Shown here in pieces: positions 34,063 through 42,466 of a DNA stretch of 64,000 bases; position 1 is the stretch's first letter; each line of letters begins with the position of its first letter. Under the pieces are notes generated by a model that did no database searches, was not told where the DNA came from, and was given only the letters and a program-made list of their open reading frames with translations. The stretch is taken from contig NZ_FNPD01000004.1 of NCBI RefSeq assembly GCF_900107215.1, positions 47,184-111,183 of the forward strand, given 5' to 3'. The stretch is from Acetomicrobium thermoterrenum DSM 13490 (GTDB lineage Bacteria > Synergistota > Synergistia > Synergistales > Acetomicrobiaceae). Made by a program: the position numbers and the translations under genes.

Positions 34063-35247
34063 ATGTTCACTCTAACCTTGATGAATAGGGCAGCAGAAAT
34101 TAGGGATTGGATGAAAGAAGTCAGAAGAGATTTTCATAAACACCCTGAACTTTCGACAGAGGAGAGGCGAACAAGGGAAAAGATAAAGGACTACCTAAAG
34201 GATTTAGAAATTCCCTTCAAGACATTTGAACATCATTACGGAATAGTAGGGTTTATAAAAGGAAACGGAGACAATACAATTGCCCTCCGCGCTGATATGG
34301 ATGCTTTGCCAATCCAGGACAAAAAAGAAGTGGAATATGCCTCACAAAATACGGGCGTTATGCATGCCTGCGGTCATGATGCTCATATGTCGATATTGCT
34401 CGGAGCAGCAAAATTGTTAAAAGAAGTTAAGGACCACCTGCAGGGCAACGTCCTTTTGGTCTTTCAGCCGGCCGAAGAGACGGTAGGCGGGGCCAAGCAG
34501 ATGATAGAAGATGGTGTGCTGGATAAAAACGTCAAGGCTATCTTCGGACTCCACGTTTCTACGGAAATACCGACGGGAAAGATCGGTATAAGATTTCATC
34601 AAATGAACGCCGCTTCAGACGTCCTGACCCTTAGGGTATTGGGTAAAAGCACTCATGGCGCCTATCCGCACGAAGGCATTGATGCCATAGTAATAGCAGG
34701 GCAACTAATCTGTGCTTTGCAAACAATCGTTAGCAGGGCGACGGATCCCAGAGATTCTGCCGTATTGACCTTCGGAACAATAAACGGTGGCAGTCAAAAT
34801 AACATCGTAGCGGATGAGGTAACGCTGACCGGCACCTTGAGAACTCTATCGCCAAAAACTCGCGAGATGCTAAACGATAAAATAGCGCAATATGTGGAAC
34901 TGATTCCAAAAGCCATGGGAGGACAGGGGGTTTTGGAAAGGATCAAAGGATACCCGGCCTTAATAAATCATCCCGCATGGGCCCAATTGGTAGTTGATAC
35001 CTCCATCTCTCTTCTCGGCGAAAACTCGGTGCTGGAACTTGAAAAACCGAGCATGGGAGTCGAAGATTTCGCATATTTTCTCGAAAGGGTGCCAGGCGCA
35101 TTCTATCAACTGGGGTGCAGGAACGAAGAAAGAGGAATAACCCATCCCGGTCATAACGATCTATTTGACATTGACGAGGAATGCCTTCCCATTGGAGCGG
35201 CACTGCAGGCGGGCTGTGTTTTAAATTCACTCTCGCGGTTAAGCTAA
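34063..35247 (+). CDS. M20 family amidohydrolase (hippurate hydrolase / N-acyl-amino acid deacylase type)
   Basis: 394 residues. Metal motifs are complete: DMDALP, HACGHDAHMS, EETVGGAKQMIEDG (Glu-Glu) and a C-terminal GHND. The start is FHKHPELSTEE, typical of M20D enzymes. It hydrolyses N-acyl amino acids or hippurate in the cytoplasm. AAGGAG lies about 9 nt before the ATG. It is monocistronic with a strong hairpin after it. Confidence 0.94.
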   Translation: MFTLTLMNRAAEIRDWMKEVRRDFHKHPELSTEERRTREKIKDYLKDLEIPFKTFEHHYGIVGFIKGNGDNTIALRADMDALPIQDKKEVEYASQNTGVMHACGHDAHMSILLGAAKLLKEVKDHLQGNVLLVFQPAEETVGGAKQMIEDGVLDKNVKAIFGLHVSTEIPTGKIGIRFHQMNAASDVLTLRVLGKSTHGAYPHEGIDAIVIAGQLICALQTIVSRATDPRDSAVLTFGTINGGSQNNIVADEVTLTGTLRTLSPKTREMLNDKIAQYVELIPKAMGGQGVLERIKGYPALINHPAWAQLVVDTSISLLGENSVLELEKPSMGVEDFAYFLERVPGAFYQLGCRNEERGITHPGHNDLFDIDEECLPIGAALQAGCVLNSLSRLS

Positions 35248-35253
35248 AAACTT

Positions 35254-35284
35254 ATTGGAGGTATGGGGAATCCATACCTCCAAT
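35254..35284 (+). terminator. Bidirectional terminator between the M20 and rhodanese genes
   Basis: Perfect 13-bp arms (35254-35266 and 35272-35284) with a 5-nt loop between convergent genes. Confidence 0.9.
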
Positions 35285-35311
35285 TATCAAGATCTTCAAG
35301 TTTGCGTTATT

Positions 35312-36286
35312 TTACTTTGGCTCTCCCGTCTCTATCGGCAACTCTACGTAGTAACTCCACTCGATCCAAGAGCCATCATAGTTCCTCACGTTTTCGTAAC
35401 CAAGCAATTGAGTCAGAACGAAAGTAGTGTGCGCAGAACGTACTCCCGATTGACAATAAACTATTATATTTTTATCGGGAGTTACACCCCTAGATTCGTA
35501 TATTTCTCTCAGCTCATCCGCTGTTTTGAAGGTATTGTCTTCATTAAGCGCTTCCTTGTACTCTATCCAGATGCTACCGGGAATTCTGCCTTTTCTGTAT
35601 GCACCACTTTTCAATGTTTCTCCCGTGAATTCATTAAAGGCTCTCACGTCAAGTATTATGGAATCCGGGTCGGACATTGCTTCTTTGACATCTTCTAATG
35701 TTGCTAATTTTTGTAAATCCATTTCTCCTTTAAACCTGAACTCTTTCGGAATGATTTCCGGCTTGCTCGTCGTCACTTCGAAACCGGCAGCTTTCCAGCC
35801 ATCTAATCCTCCATCTATCAAAGCAACCTTATTGTGCCCATACATATCTAACTGCCACCAAAATCTTGCGGCGTCATAATCTCCCCTGTCATCGTACAAA
35901 AGTATGAAGGTATTTTCGTCAGCACCCAAACTTCCCAATAATATCTCCATCTTTTCTTTGCTGCATCTCATGCCTTCAAAGGGGTATTCGTCATCATCCG
36001 CGCTGTAATCAGGTCTCCACACATTGACGGCTCCTGGAATATGACCTAAGGAGTAGGCAATGGATCTTCTAATATCTATTATCAACACATCTTCTTCTTT
36101 TTCCATTATCTCCTTTGCCCTTACCGCAGACACGACAATATCAGAGTTAGCGTAATCGGCATATTTTCCCTCTTGCTCTCTTAACTCTATTTCCGACTTT
36201 ACCTCCACGCCACGGCCACGATACCATAGCATTCCGCCAACCAAAGCAATAACAAAGATTAATATAGCAATCCCGAACTTCTTCAT
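35312..36286 (-). CDS. Membrane-anchored tandem-domain rhodanese (SseA-like sulfurtransferase)
   Basis: About 324 residues. An N-terminal hydrophobic helix (KKFGIAILIFVIALVGGMLW) anchors or exports it. Two rhodanese domains follow; only the second has the catalytic loop, VYCQSGVRSAHT with the active Cys, and the first has the usual inactive DDRGDYDAARFWW version. It moves sulfane sulfur from thiosulfate or another donor to a thiol outside the cytoplasm. ATG 36286 has AGGAGG 7 nt upstream. It is close in sequence and design to the second rhodanese at 38005. Confidence 0.92.
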   Translation of the reverse strand: MKKFGIAILIFVIALVGGMLWYRGRGVEVKSEIELREQEGKYADYANSDIVVSAVRAKEIMEKEEDVLIIDIRRSIAYSLGHIPGAVNVWRPDYSADDDEYPFEGMRCSKEKMEILLGSLGADENTFILLYDDRGDYDAARFWWQLDMYGHNKVALIDGGLDGWKAAGFEVTTSKPEIIPKEFRFKGEMDLQKLATLEDVKEAMSDPDSIILDVRAFNEFTGETLKSGAYRKGRIPGSIWIEYKEALNEDNTFKTADELREIYESRGVTPDKNIIVYCQSGVRSAHTTFVLTQLLGYENVRNYDGSWIEWSYYVELPIETGEPK

Positions 36287-36428
36287 AACCAATCCTCCTA
36301 GCCGGTTTTGCGATAAGTGATAAATCTCAATAAAATACGTGTATAAAATAAAAAAATGATTCTATGTTGTCAACTCTTTCAGGATGAGTTGGACAAAAAG
36401 TATAAAAAAATATAACAAGGAGGCAAAG

Positions 36429-37796
36429 ATGGCACGCATAGCGGTTTTCACGAAGTACCCCGAAAGCGGCAAGGTAAAAACACGCCTTGCAAAAGATATC
36501 GGAGAGGACAAGGCAGCACGGCTGCAAAAAGAAATGACAGAATTCGCCCTTTCCAATTTATGGCCTTTAATTTCTCGGGGCCATAAATTGGAGGTCAGAT
36601 TTGACGGAGCTACTTTAGACCAGATGATCTCTTGGCTTGGCGACGGGCTTGAATACGTACAACAAGGTGACGGAGAACTTGGTGTCCGCATGGCACGGGC
36701 TATAGCAGATGGCTTAAAAAAAGACAAAGAACCTGTTATCGTCGTAGGAAGCGATTGTCCTGAGATCAACGCTGAGCTAGTTTTGGAAGCAATCGAAGCT
36801 TGCAAACACAGCGATATCGTTATCGGCCCTGCCTTCGACGGTGGATACTATTTGATCGGTATGAAAAACTTTGAGCCCGATTTATTTGAACATATTACCT
36901 GGGGCAGCAGTACTGTGTTCGAAGAAACCATAAGAAAAGCAAAAAAGCTTGGCCTTTCTGTCTGTAGTCTTACATTGTTAAAAGATGTAGACAGATTTGG
37001 TGATATAGAAATATTTGATAAAGCAAAAAGAAAAATAGGTTGGCAGGGGTTGCCCTTTATCAGTGTTATTATCCCAACGTTGAACGAAGAGAGAAATATA
37101 GCTAAAACCTTAGAAAACGCCCGAGGAGTAAAGGTCGAAAGAATCGTCGCGGACGGAGGCAGCACTGATAGAACTAGGGATGTCGTTAAGAAATGTAATG
37201 TTAAGTTAATATATTCAAAAAAAGGAAGGGCCGTCCAACAAAATGCCGGTGCCCAATATGCTAAAGGCAAAATACTTTTGTTTTTGCATGCTGATTCATC
37301 TCTTCCCGGCGGATTTGACAGCGCCATAAGACAAGCCTATGTCAATAACTTTTCCTTTGGAACCTTTAGCCTAGGTATAGATGCCAGTGGCCTTGGTTTT
37401 CGTGCTACAGAAATGATCGCTAATGCAAGAAGTAAATATTTAGGCTTGCCCTATGGTGATCAAGCTATTTTCGTTGACAAAAAACTTTTCGAAGATGTCG
37501 GCGGATTTCCAATAGTACCCATCATGGAGGATTTCCTGTTGATCAAAAATTTAACTAAGGAATCAGGGAACAAGCCCACGATCCTCCCTCAAAAGGTTAT
37601 GACCTCTCCAAGAAGATGGCAACAATACGGTCTTTGCAAAGTTTTCTTCGTCAACCAGCTCATCATTTTAGGATATTATGCAGGTGTTTCTCTTGAGGTA
37701 CTTGCTGAATTTTATAAAAAACCATCGATGCAAATGGGAAAAGCAATAGTATACGAGCTACTTAAAAAATTTTTACACATCAAAAACAATGCCTGA
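36429..37796 (+). CDS. Fused rSAM/selenodomain-associated transferases 1 and 2
   Basis: About 455 residues. Residues 1 to about 200 are a TIGR04282-type (DUF2064, CofC/MobA-like) nucleotidyl/glycosyl transferase: FTKYPESGKVKTRLAKDIG, VGSDCPEI, PAFDGGYYLIG. Residues from about 208 are a TIGR04283-type GT2 transferase: FISVIIPTLNEERNIAKTL, VADGGSTDRT, LLFLHADS. These two families normally occur as separate genes beside radical SAM proteins of the ArsS/selenodomain type, which is found 5 kb away here. The pair should build or attach a sugar, probably for arsenosugar or a related product. Start ATG 36429 with AAGGAGG 5-8 nt upstream. Confidence 0.9.
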   Translation: MARIAVFTKYPESGKVKTRLAKDIGEDKAARLQKEMTEFALSNLWPLISRGHKLEVRFDGATLDQMISWLGDGLEYVQQGDGELGVRMARAIADGLKKDKEPVIVVGSDCPEINAELVLEAIEACKHSDIVIGPAFDGGYYLIGMKNFEPDLFEHITWGSSTVFEETIRKAKKLGLSVCSLTLLKDVDRFGDIEIFDKAKRKIGWQGLPFISVIIPTLNEERNIAKTLENARGVKVERIVADGGSTDRTRDVVKKCNVKLIYSKKGRAVQQNAGAQYAKGKILLFLHADSSLPGGFDSAIRQAYVNNFSFGTFSLGIDASGLGFRATEMIANARSKYLGLPYGDQAIFVDKKLFEDVGGFPIVPIMEDFLLIKNLTKESGNKPTILPQKVMTSPRRWQQYGLCKVFFVNQLIILGYYAGVSLEVLAEFYKKPSMQMGKAIVYELLKKFLHIKNNA

Positions 37797-37901
37797 CTAT
37801 ATAGAGTAAGATTCCACTATTCATAATAAAAAAAGTTATAAAAGTGCACAATTTAGTCCAATGACCAATAACACAAATTTTTTAAATGACTTCAAATCCC
37901 C

Positions 37902-37919
37902 TTGACACCTATATAGGTA
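37902..37919 (+). promoter_or_regulatory. -35 box with overlapping palindromic operator candidate upstream of the exported rhodanese
   Basis: TTGACA (37902-37907) is directly followed by a perfect 12-bp palindrome, ACCTATATAGGT (37908-37919), sitting in what would be the promoter spacer. A -10 box at the usual spacing is poor (AAAAAA at 37925). The arrangement suggests a repressor or activator site, but the promoter itself is only partly convincing. Confidence 0.4.
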
Positions 37920-38004
37920 AATGTAAAAAATTATTATGAATGTTAAACGTGTGCATATTAGTACAGGTGATAGTGATAACTAATGCAATATATGGAGGTG
38001 TTAG

Positions 38005-38916
38005 ATGGCAATGTGGTTGAAAAAGGTCAAATTGTTTGCTCTGTTATGTTTGTTTATTTTGATTAGGATTGGAGGAACCGCCTTCGCGTCAGATTATGCT
38101 AATCCCGACGCAATAGTTAGTGTCGATGAATTGCATTCGCATATCGAAAAAGGAGAGGTCAAGATTATCGACGTAAGGGGGGGAATGAAATATAAGTTGG
38201 GTCATATACCTGGAGCCGTCAACCTAGATTTCGGCAATTTCATCGACAAAAGTTCTCCCTATCCTTACATGTGTCCATCAAAAGAACAAGTTGAAGAAAC
38301 TTTGAGAGCATTAGGGTTAAAAAATAATGATACGTTGGTAATATACGGAGACACTCCAAACAATGCAGCTGCCCGGGTATGGTGGATATTGGATCGCTAT
38401 GGGCACAAAAACATTAAACTTTTAAACGGTGATATTGCCGCTTGGGAATCCGCCAACTTTAACAAGGAAATGCTATCCCCCAAGATTGAAGCCACGACTT
38501 ACATTATAAATGGCGTGGATAATTCAAAGTATGCATCAGCTGAAGATGTAAAAGCTTCCTTAGATGACCCTAACGTCGTAATTTTGGACGTGAGATCATA
38601 TGAAGAATACACTGGAGAAAAACTTCTCAAGGGTGCCAAAAAAGCGGGACGTATTCCCGGAGCCGTTTGGGTTGAATGGACTCAGGCTCTGGATGAAAAG
38701 GGGCACTTTAAATCATTTAACGCACTTAAGGAACTTTATGAATCTAAGGGTGTTACTCCCGATAAAACAATTATCGTATATTGCCAGGGAGGCTATCGTG
38801 CGGCACATACAACATTTGTGCTACATCGCCTCTTAGGATACCCCAACGTCAAGAATTACGATGGATCATGGGTAGAGTGGACAGCTTTGGACTTACCTGT
38901 GGAAACGGGAAAGTAA
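38005..38916 (+). CDS. Exported tandem-domain rhodanese (SseA-like sulfurtransferase)
   Basis: 303 residues. A signal peptide (about 1-29, ending AFA-S) precedes two rhodanese domains. The second has the catalytic loop VYCQGGYRAAHT with the active Cys; the first has no Cys at that place (YGDTPNNAAARVWW). The paralogue at 35312 is similar throughout. It is expected to transfer sulfane sulfur in the periplasm. GGAGG is 6-7 nt before the ATG. It lies between the fused transferase gene and the DedA-like gene, before the large palindrome. Confidence 0.92.
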   Translation: MAMWLKKVKLFALLCLFILIRIGGTAFASDYANPDAIVSVDELHSHIEKGEVKIIDVRGGMKYKLGHIPGAVNLDFGNFIDKSSPYPYMCPSKEQVEETLRALGLKNNDTLVIYGDTPNNAAARVWWILDRYGHKNIKLLNGDIAAWESANFNKEMLSPKIEATTYIINGVDNSKYASAEDVKASLDDPNVVILDVRSYEEYTGEKLLKGAKKAGRIPGAVWVEWTQALDEKGHFKSFNALKELYESKGVTPDKTIIVYCQGGYRAAHTTFVLHRLLGYPNVKNYDGSWVEWTALDLPVETGK

Positions 38917-38941
38917 TTCTCGATTTGAAAATAATCGAAAG

Positions 38942-38997
38942 ACTTATCTTTTGCTCATACAACTTTAACGTTAAAGTTGTATGAGCAAAAGATAAGT
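38942..38997 (+). repeat. Perfect 56-bp palindrome
   Basis: Every base from 38942 to 38997 pairs with its mirror: arms of 28 bp, centre AACGTT, no loop. In RNA it would form a long hairpin with only the central bases unpaired. It lies 25 bp after the rhodanese stop and 16 bp before the DedA start. It may terminate or stabilise the rhodanese mRNA; no T-run follows. It could also extrude as a cruciform in DNA. Confidence 0.97.
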
Positions 38998-39013
38998 GAA
39001 GGGAGTGTTCAAT

Positions 39014-39736
39014 ATGACTGTAAATAACCTAAAAAATCAAAAAACGAAAAATTCCTCCGGCAACATTAAAAGAGTCTTGACTGCAGTAGTCATTATTGGG
39101 GCTATCATATTGATACTGCATAGACTAGGCGTTTTTTCCTACTTGACTCTTGAAAATATTTCAAGGATAAGAGAATGGATTTTAAGTTTTGGAATTTGGG
39201 GACCCGTTATTTATATAATCCTATGGATAGCGGCCTGTGTCTTCTTTTTGCCGGGATTGCCTGTTGCATTAGTGGGAGGGATTGCCTTCGGCCCCCTTTG
39301 GGCAACTGTTTATTCCTCTATCGGTTCTACGTTGGGAGCAACTGCAGCTTTCCTTATAGCCCGATATGTGGCGAGAAACATGGTGGAAGAATGGGTAAAC
39401 AAATCTCCACAGCTCAAGAAAATCGACGAAGGCGTAAAAAAACACGGATGGCGTATGCTTATGATCACGAGATTGGTTCCTATTTTTCCTTTTAACGTAC
39501 AAAATTACGTATATGGATTGACAAAAATATCGCTGACAACTTACATGTTGGTATCATGGATTTGCATGTTGCCCGGCACCATAGCCTATAGCTTTGCTGG
39601 AGGGTCTCTGTCTCAGGGAGGAGATATGAAGCAGACATTTATTTATTTGAGCATAGCCGCAGTCTTCTTCGTAATTATATCTTTAATTCCCGGCTGGATT
39701 CGAAAGAAAAAAGGTGACGTTATAGATAACGTCTAA
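39014..39736 (+). CDS. TVP38/TMEM64 (SNARE-associated, DedA-related) membrane protein
   Basis: About 240 residues with five or six membrane segments. The family core is FLPGLPVALVGGIAFGPLWATVYSSIGSTLGA (residues about 80-110), then AFLIARYVAR and the RLVPIFPFNVQNYVYGLT motif. This family is a lipid scramblase or solute transporter by distant relation to DedA. It is often found beside selenodomain radical SAM clusters. ATG 39014 (GGGAG upstream). It is followed 37 bp later by the GltD-like gene. Confidence 0.93.
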   Translation: MTVNNLKNQKTKNSSGNIKRVLTAVVIIGAIILILHRLGVFSYLTLENISRIREWILSFGIWGPVIYIILWIAACVFFLPGLPVALVGGIAFGPLWATVYSSIGSTLGATAAFLIARYVARNMVEEWVNKSPQLKKIDEGVKKHGWRMLMITRLVPIFPFNVQNYVYGLTKISLTTYMLVSWICMLPGTIAYSFAGGSLSQGGDMKQTFIYLSIAAVFFVIISLIPGWIRKKKGDVIDNV

Positions 39737-39773
39737 ACCATTCAAATTTTGTTCATGGAGGTGTGTTTGCTAA

Positions 39774-42386
39774 ATGACTGAAAAGATAAAAGTAAAACAA
39801 TATCCGCCTGATGTTATAGAGAAAATGAAAGAGATAGTAGAAGAATGTATGGGAGACGCACCCCCTTTTTGTCAAGCGGCATGTCCTATGCATACGGATG
39901 CAAAGGGTTATATACAAATGATTTCGGAAGGAAAATATAAGGATGCGATCAAGTTAATCCGAGAAAAACTCTTCTTGCCGGGAACGCTGGGTCGCATCTG
40001 CGCTCACCCCTGTGAGGAAAGATGTAAACGAGGGGACTTGAAATACCCTATGTCTATAGCCGAGCTGAAAAGGTTCGCATCTCAATTTGATAACCCGAGC
40101 GATTGGGACCTGCACTGTGAACAAGATAAAGGCAAATCTGTAGCTATTATAGGAGGAGGACCAGCAGGGGCTCAGGCGGCCATAGATTTGAAAAAAAAGG
40201 GTTATTCCGTAACTATATTTGAAAAGCTACCTAAAGCGGGAGGGATGCTGCAGGTAGGTATACCTGAGTATAGATTGCCAAGGGAAATTGTCGACTTTGA
40301 ATACAGCTATCTTTATAAACTGGGTATAGAGATTCGAACGGGAACTGAAGTAGGTAAGGATATATCTTTTAACGATATAAAGGACAATTATGATGCCATA
40401 TTGATAGCTACTGGCGCTACAAAAAGCCTAATCCTTCCCATTCCTGGTAATGATTTGAATGGAGTATTGGGCGCACTAGAACTGCTAAAGGACGTTAGTG
40501 AGAAAAAACCTGTCGAAGTAGGCAATAAAGCAGTGGTAATTGGCGGAGGAAATGTCGCCATGGACGCTGCTAGAACGCTTCTACGAGTAGGAGCCAAAGA
40601 AGTACAACTCTTTTGCCTTGAACAAAGGCATGAGATGCCGGCCCATACTTGGGAAGTGGAAGAAGCGGAAGATGAAGGTGTTATAGTCAACAACGGTTAC
40701 GGACCCAAGGAGATACTGGGGAAAAATGGAAAAGTTAAGGCCATCAGATTTAAAAAGTGCCTTTCCGTCTTTGATGCAGAAGGTAAATTCAATCCCAGTT
40801 ACGACGAAAATGACATAATTGAAATAGACGCAGATAGTATTATATTCGCAGTGGGTCAACGACCTGACACATCTTTTATCCCAACAGAGATTGGACTGGA
40901 GCTTGAAAAAAACGGAAGGATAAAAGTCCTTCCGGAAACATTAGAGACCAACATCCCGGGAATTTTCGCAGCCGGTGATGTTGTTATAAAGCCATGGTTT
41001 GTCATCGAAGCTTTAGCCCTCGGGCGAAAGGCAGCAATATCAATAGACAGATACCTGGAAGGAAAAGATTTGTTTGCAGACAGAGACCTCACCTGGGAAG
41101 GTCCTTTTGATACATGGTTGGAAAAGGATATTGAAGGGGAGGAAATCTTGCCGAGAGTGCAAACACGCATGAGGCCTTCACAGGAGCGAATCAATGATTT
41201 TAAAGAAGTAAATCTAGGCTTTACCGAAGAAATGGCTCGCAGAGAGGCAGAGCGCTGTTTGCAATGCGAATGCAGGCTATGCATGCAAGAATGCTTAATG
41301 CTTAATGATTTCGCTCACTGTCCAAGGGAGCTTTTCGAAGAAATCCTTAAAAGCAATGAGGTTAATCCCCTAGTTCCCTACTCTTGCAACATGTGCGACC
41401 AATGTACGCTTCAATGTCCAAAGGAGTTTAAGCTGGGAGACAGATTTAGCGACATAAGAAAGGAATTAGTTCAAGAAGGGTTAGCTCCATTGAAGGAACA
41501 TAAGCCCATATTGGCACATCAACGACTTGGCTTTTCTAAACTTTTTAACGTTACCGTTCCCGACACAAATACAGGTAAGACTGTCAGGGTCTTTTTTCCG
41601 GGATGTAGCTTGCCTTCATATAACCCCGAGGCCGTAGGTGCTATTTATGCATATTTAAAAGAGAAGTTGCCCGGAACCGGAGCTATACTGAAATGCTGCG
41701 GAAAACCTACAAAGGCATTGGGAATGATGGAAGATTTCCATCATAAATTTGACAGCGTCATAGAGGAAATAGAAAAACTGGGCGCTACAGAAGTTATAGT
41801 GGCCTGCCAGTCCTGCTATAATACCTTCAGGCAGTACTTGCCTGAGCATATAAGTGTCAAATCTTTATGGCAACTGCTACCGGAAATTGGTCTTCCCGAT
41901 GATGCCGTAGGTATTGGCAAAGATACGGGTATAACAGTTGCTATTCACGATTCCTGTGTTACCAGAGATGTTCCATCTATACATGATGGCATCAGGTGGA
42001 TAGTAAAGCAGCTGGGCTATGAAATCGAAGAACTGCCACACAGTAGAGAAAACACGCGTTGTTGCGGATATGGAGGTATGATAGTTCCTGTTAACCCCGA
42101 TCTAGCGAAACGTGTGATGTCGAGACGTGCACAGGAAGCAAATTCCGATTGCATAGTAACTTATTGTGCCGCTTGCAGGGCATCTATGATGGCTGGAGGA
42201 AAACAAGGTTTCCATATATTGGACTTAATTTTCGGCGGAAGCCTTGCCGGGCGGGAAGCTCCAGCCCCTGATGGTTCACTAGCCAGCTGGTACAAGCGCT
42301 GGAAGACGAAGCGATTACTGAAAAAAGTAGCCGAAACCCAGTCCAGAAAATCATCGTTAAGCAGCAACAACGCGCGGGCGGCATAA
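39774..42386 (+). CDS. GltD-like flavin oxidoreductase fused to a CCG (heterodisulfide-reductase-like) domain
   Basis: 870 residues. The N-terminal third is Fe-S/flavin GltD-like: Cys clusters FCQAACPMHTD and CAHPCEERCKRG, FAD site GGGPAG (127-132), NAD(P) site GGGNVA (about 256) and GIFAAGDVV. A ferredoxin-like Cys cluster follows (CLQCECRLCMQEC, CNMCDQCTLQCP). The C-terminal third has two CCG-type motifs, PGCS...CCGKP and DSCV...RCCGYGG, as in HdrB, LutA and GlpC. It would pass electrons from NAD(P)H through FAD and Fe-S to a disulfide-like or other thiol/chalcogen acceptor. The acceptor is not known. GGAGG lies upstream of the ATG. Confidence 0.9.
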   Translation: MTEKIKVKQYPPDVIEKMKEIVEECMGDAPPFCQAACPMHTDAKGYIQMISEGKYKDAIKLIREKLFLPGTLGRICAHPCEERCKRGDLKYPMSIAELKRFASQFDNPSDWDLHCEQDKGKSVAIIGGGPAGAQAAIDLKKKGYSVTIFEKLPKAGGMLQVGIPEYRLPREIVDFEYSYLYKLGIEIRTGTEVGKDISFNDIKDNYDAILIATGATKSLILPIPGNDLNGVLGALELLKDVSEKKPVEVGNKAVVIGGGNVAMDAARTLLRVGAKEVQLFCLEQRHEMPAHTWEVEEAEDEGVIVNNGYGPKEILGKNGKVKAIRFKKCLSVFDAEGKFNPSYDENDIIEIDADSIIFAVGQRPDTSFIPTEIGLELEKNGRIKVLPETLETNIPGIFAAGDVVIKPWFVIEALALGRKAAISIDRYLEGKDLFADRDLTWEGPFDTWLEKDIEGEEILPRVQTRMRPSQERINDFKEVNLGFTEEMARREAERCLQCECRLCMQECLMLNDFAHCPRELFEEILKSNEVNPLVPYSCNMCDQCTLQCPKEFKLGDRFSDIRKELVQEGLAPLKEHKPILAHQRLGFSKLFNVTVPDTNTGKTVRVFFPGCSLPSYNPEAVGAIYAYLKEKLPGTGAILKCCGKPTKALGMMEDFHHKFDSVIEEIEKLGATEVIVACQSCYNTFRQYLPEHISVKSLWQLLPEIGLPDDAVGIGKDTGITVAIHDSCVTRDVPSIHDGIRWIVKQLGYEIEELPHSRENTRCCGYGGMIVPVNPDLAKRVMSRRAQEANSDCIVTYCAACRASMMAGGKQGFHILDLIFGGSLAGREAPAPDGSLASWYKRWKTKRLLKKVAETQSRKSSLSSNNARAA

Positions 42387-42410
42387 GTTTAAACAAGGCA
42401 ATTTGCCGTG

Positions 42411-42451
42411 AAAATAAAACTGGGAGGGATCAATCCTCCCAGTTTTATTTT
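42411..42451 (+). terminator. Bidirectional terminator between the GltD-CCG and arsS genes
   Basis: Perfect 17-bp arms (42411-42427 and 42435-42451) with a 7-nt loop and A/T runs on the two sides, between convergent genes. Confidence 0.95.
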
Positions 42452-42466
42452 TCGTTGTAAACTTTA

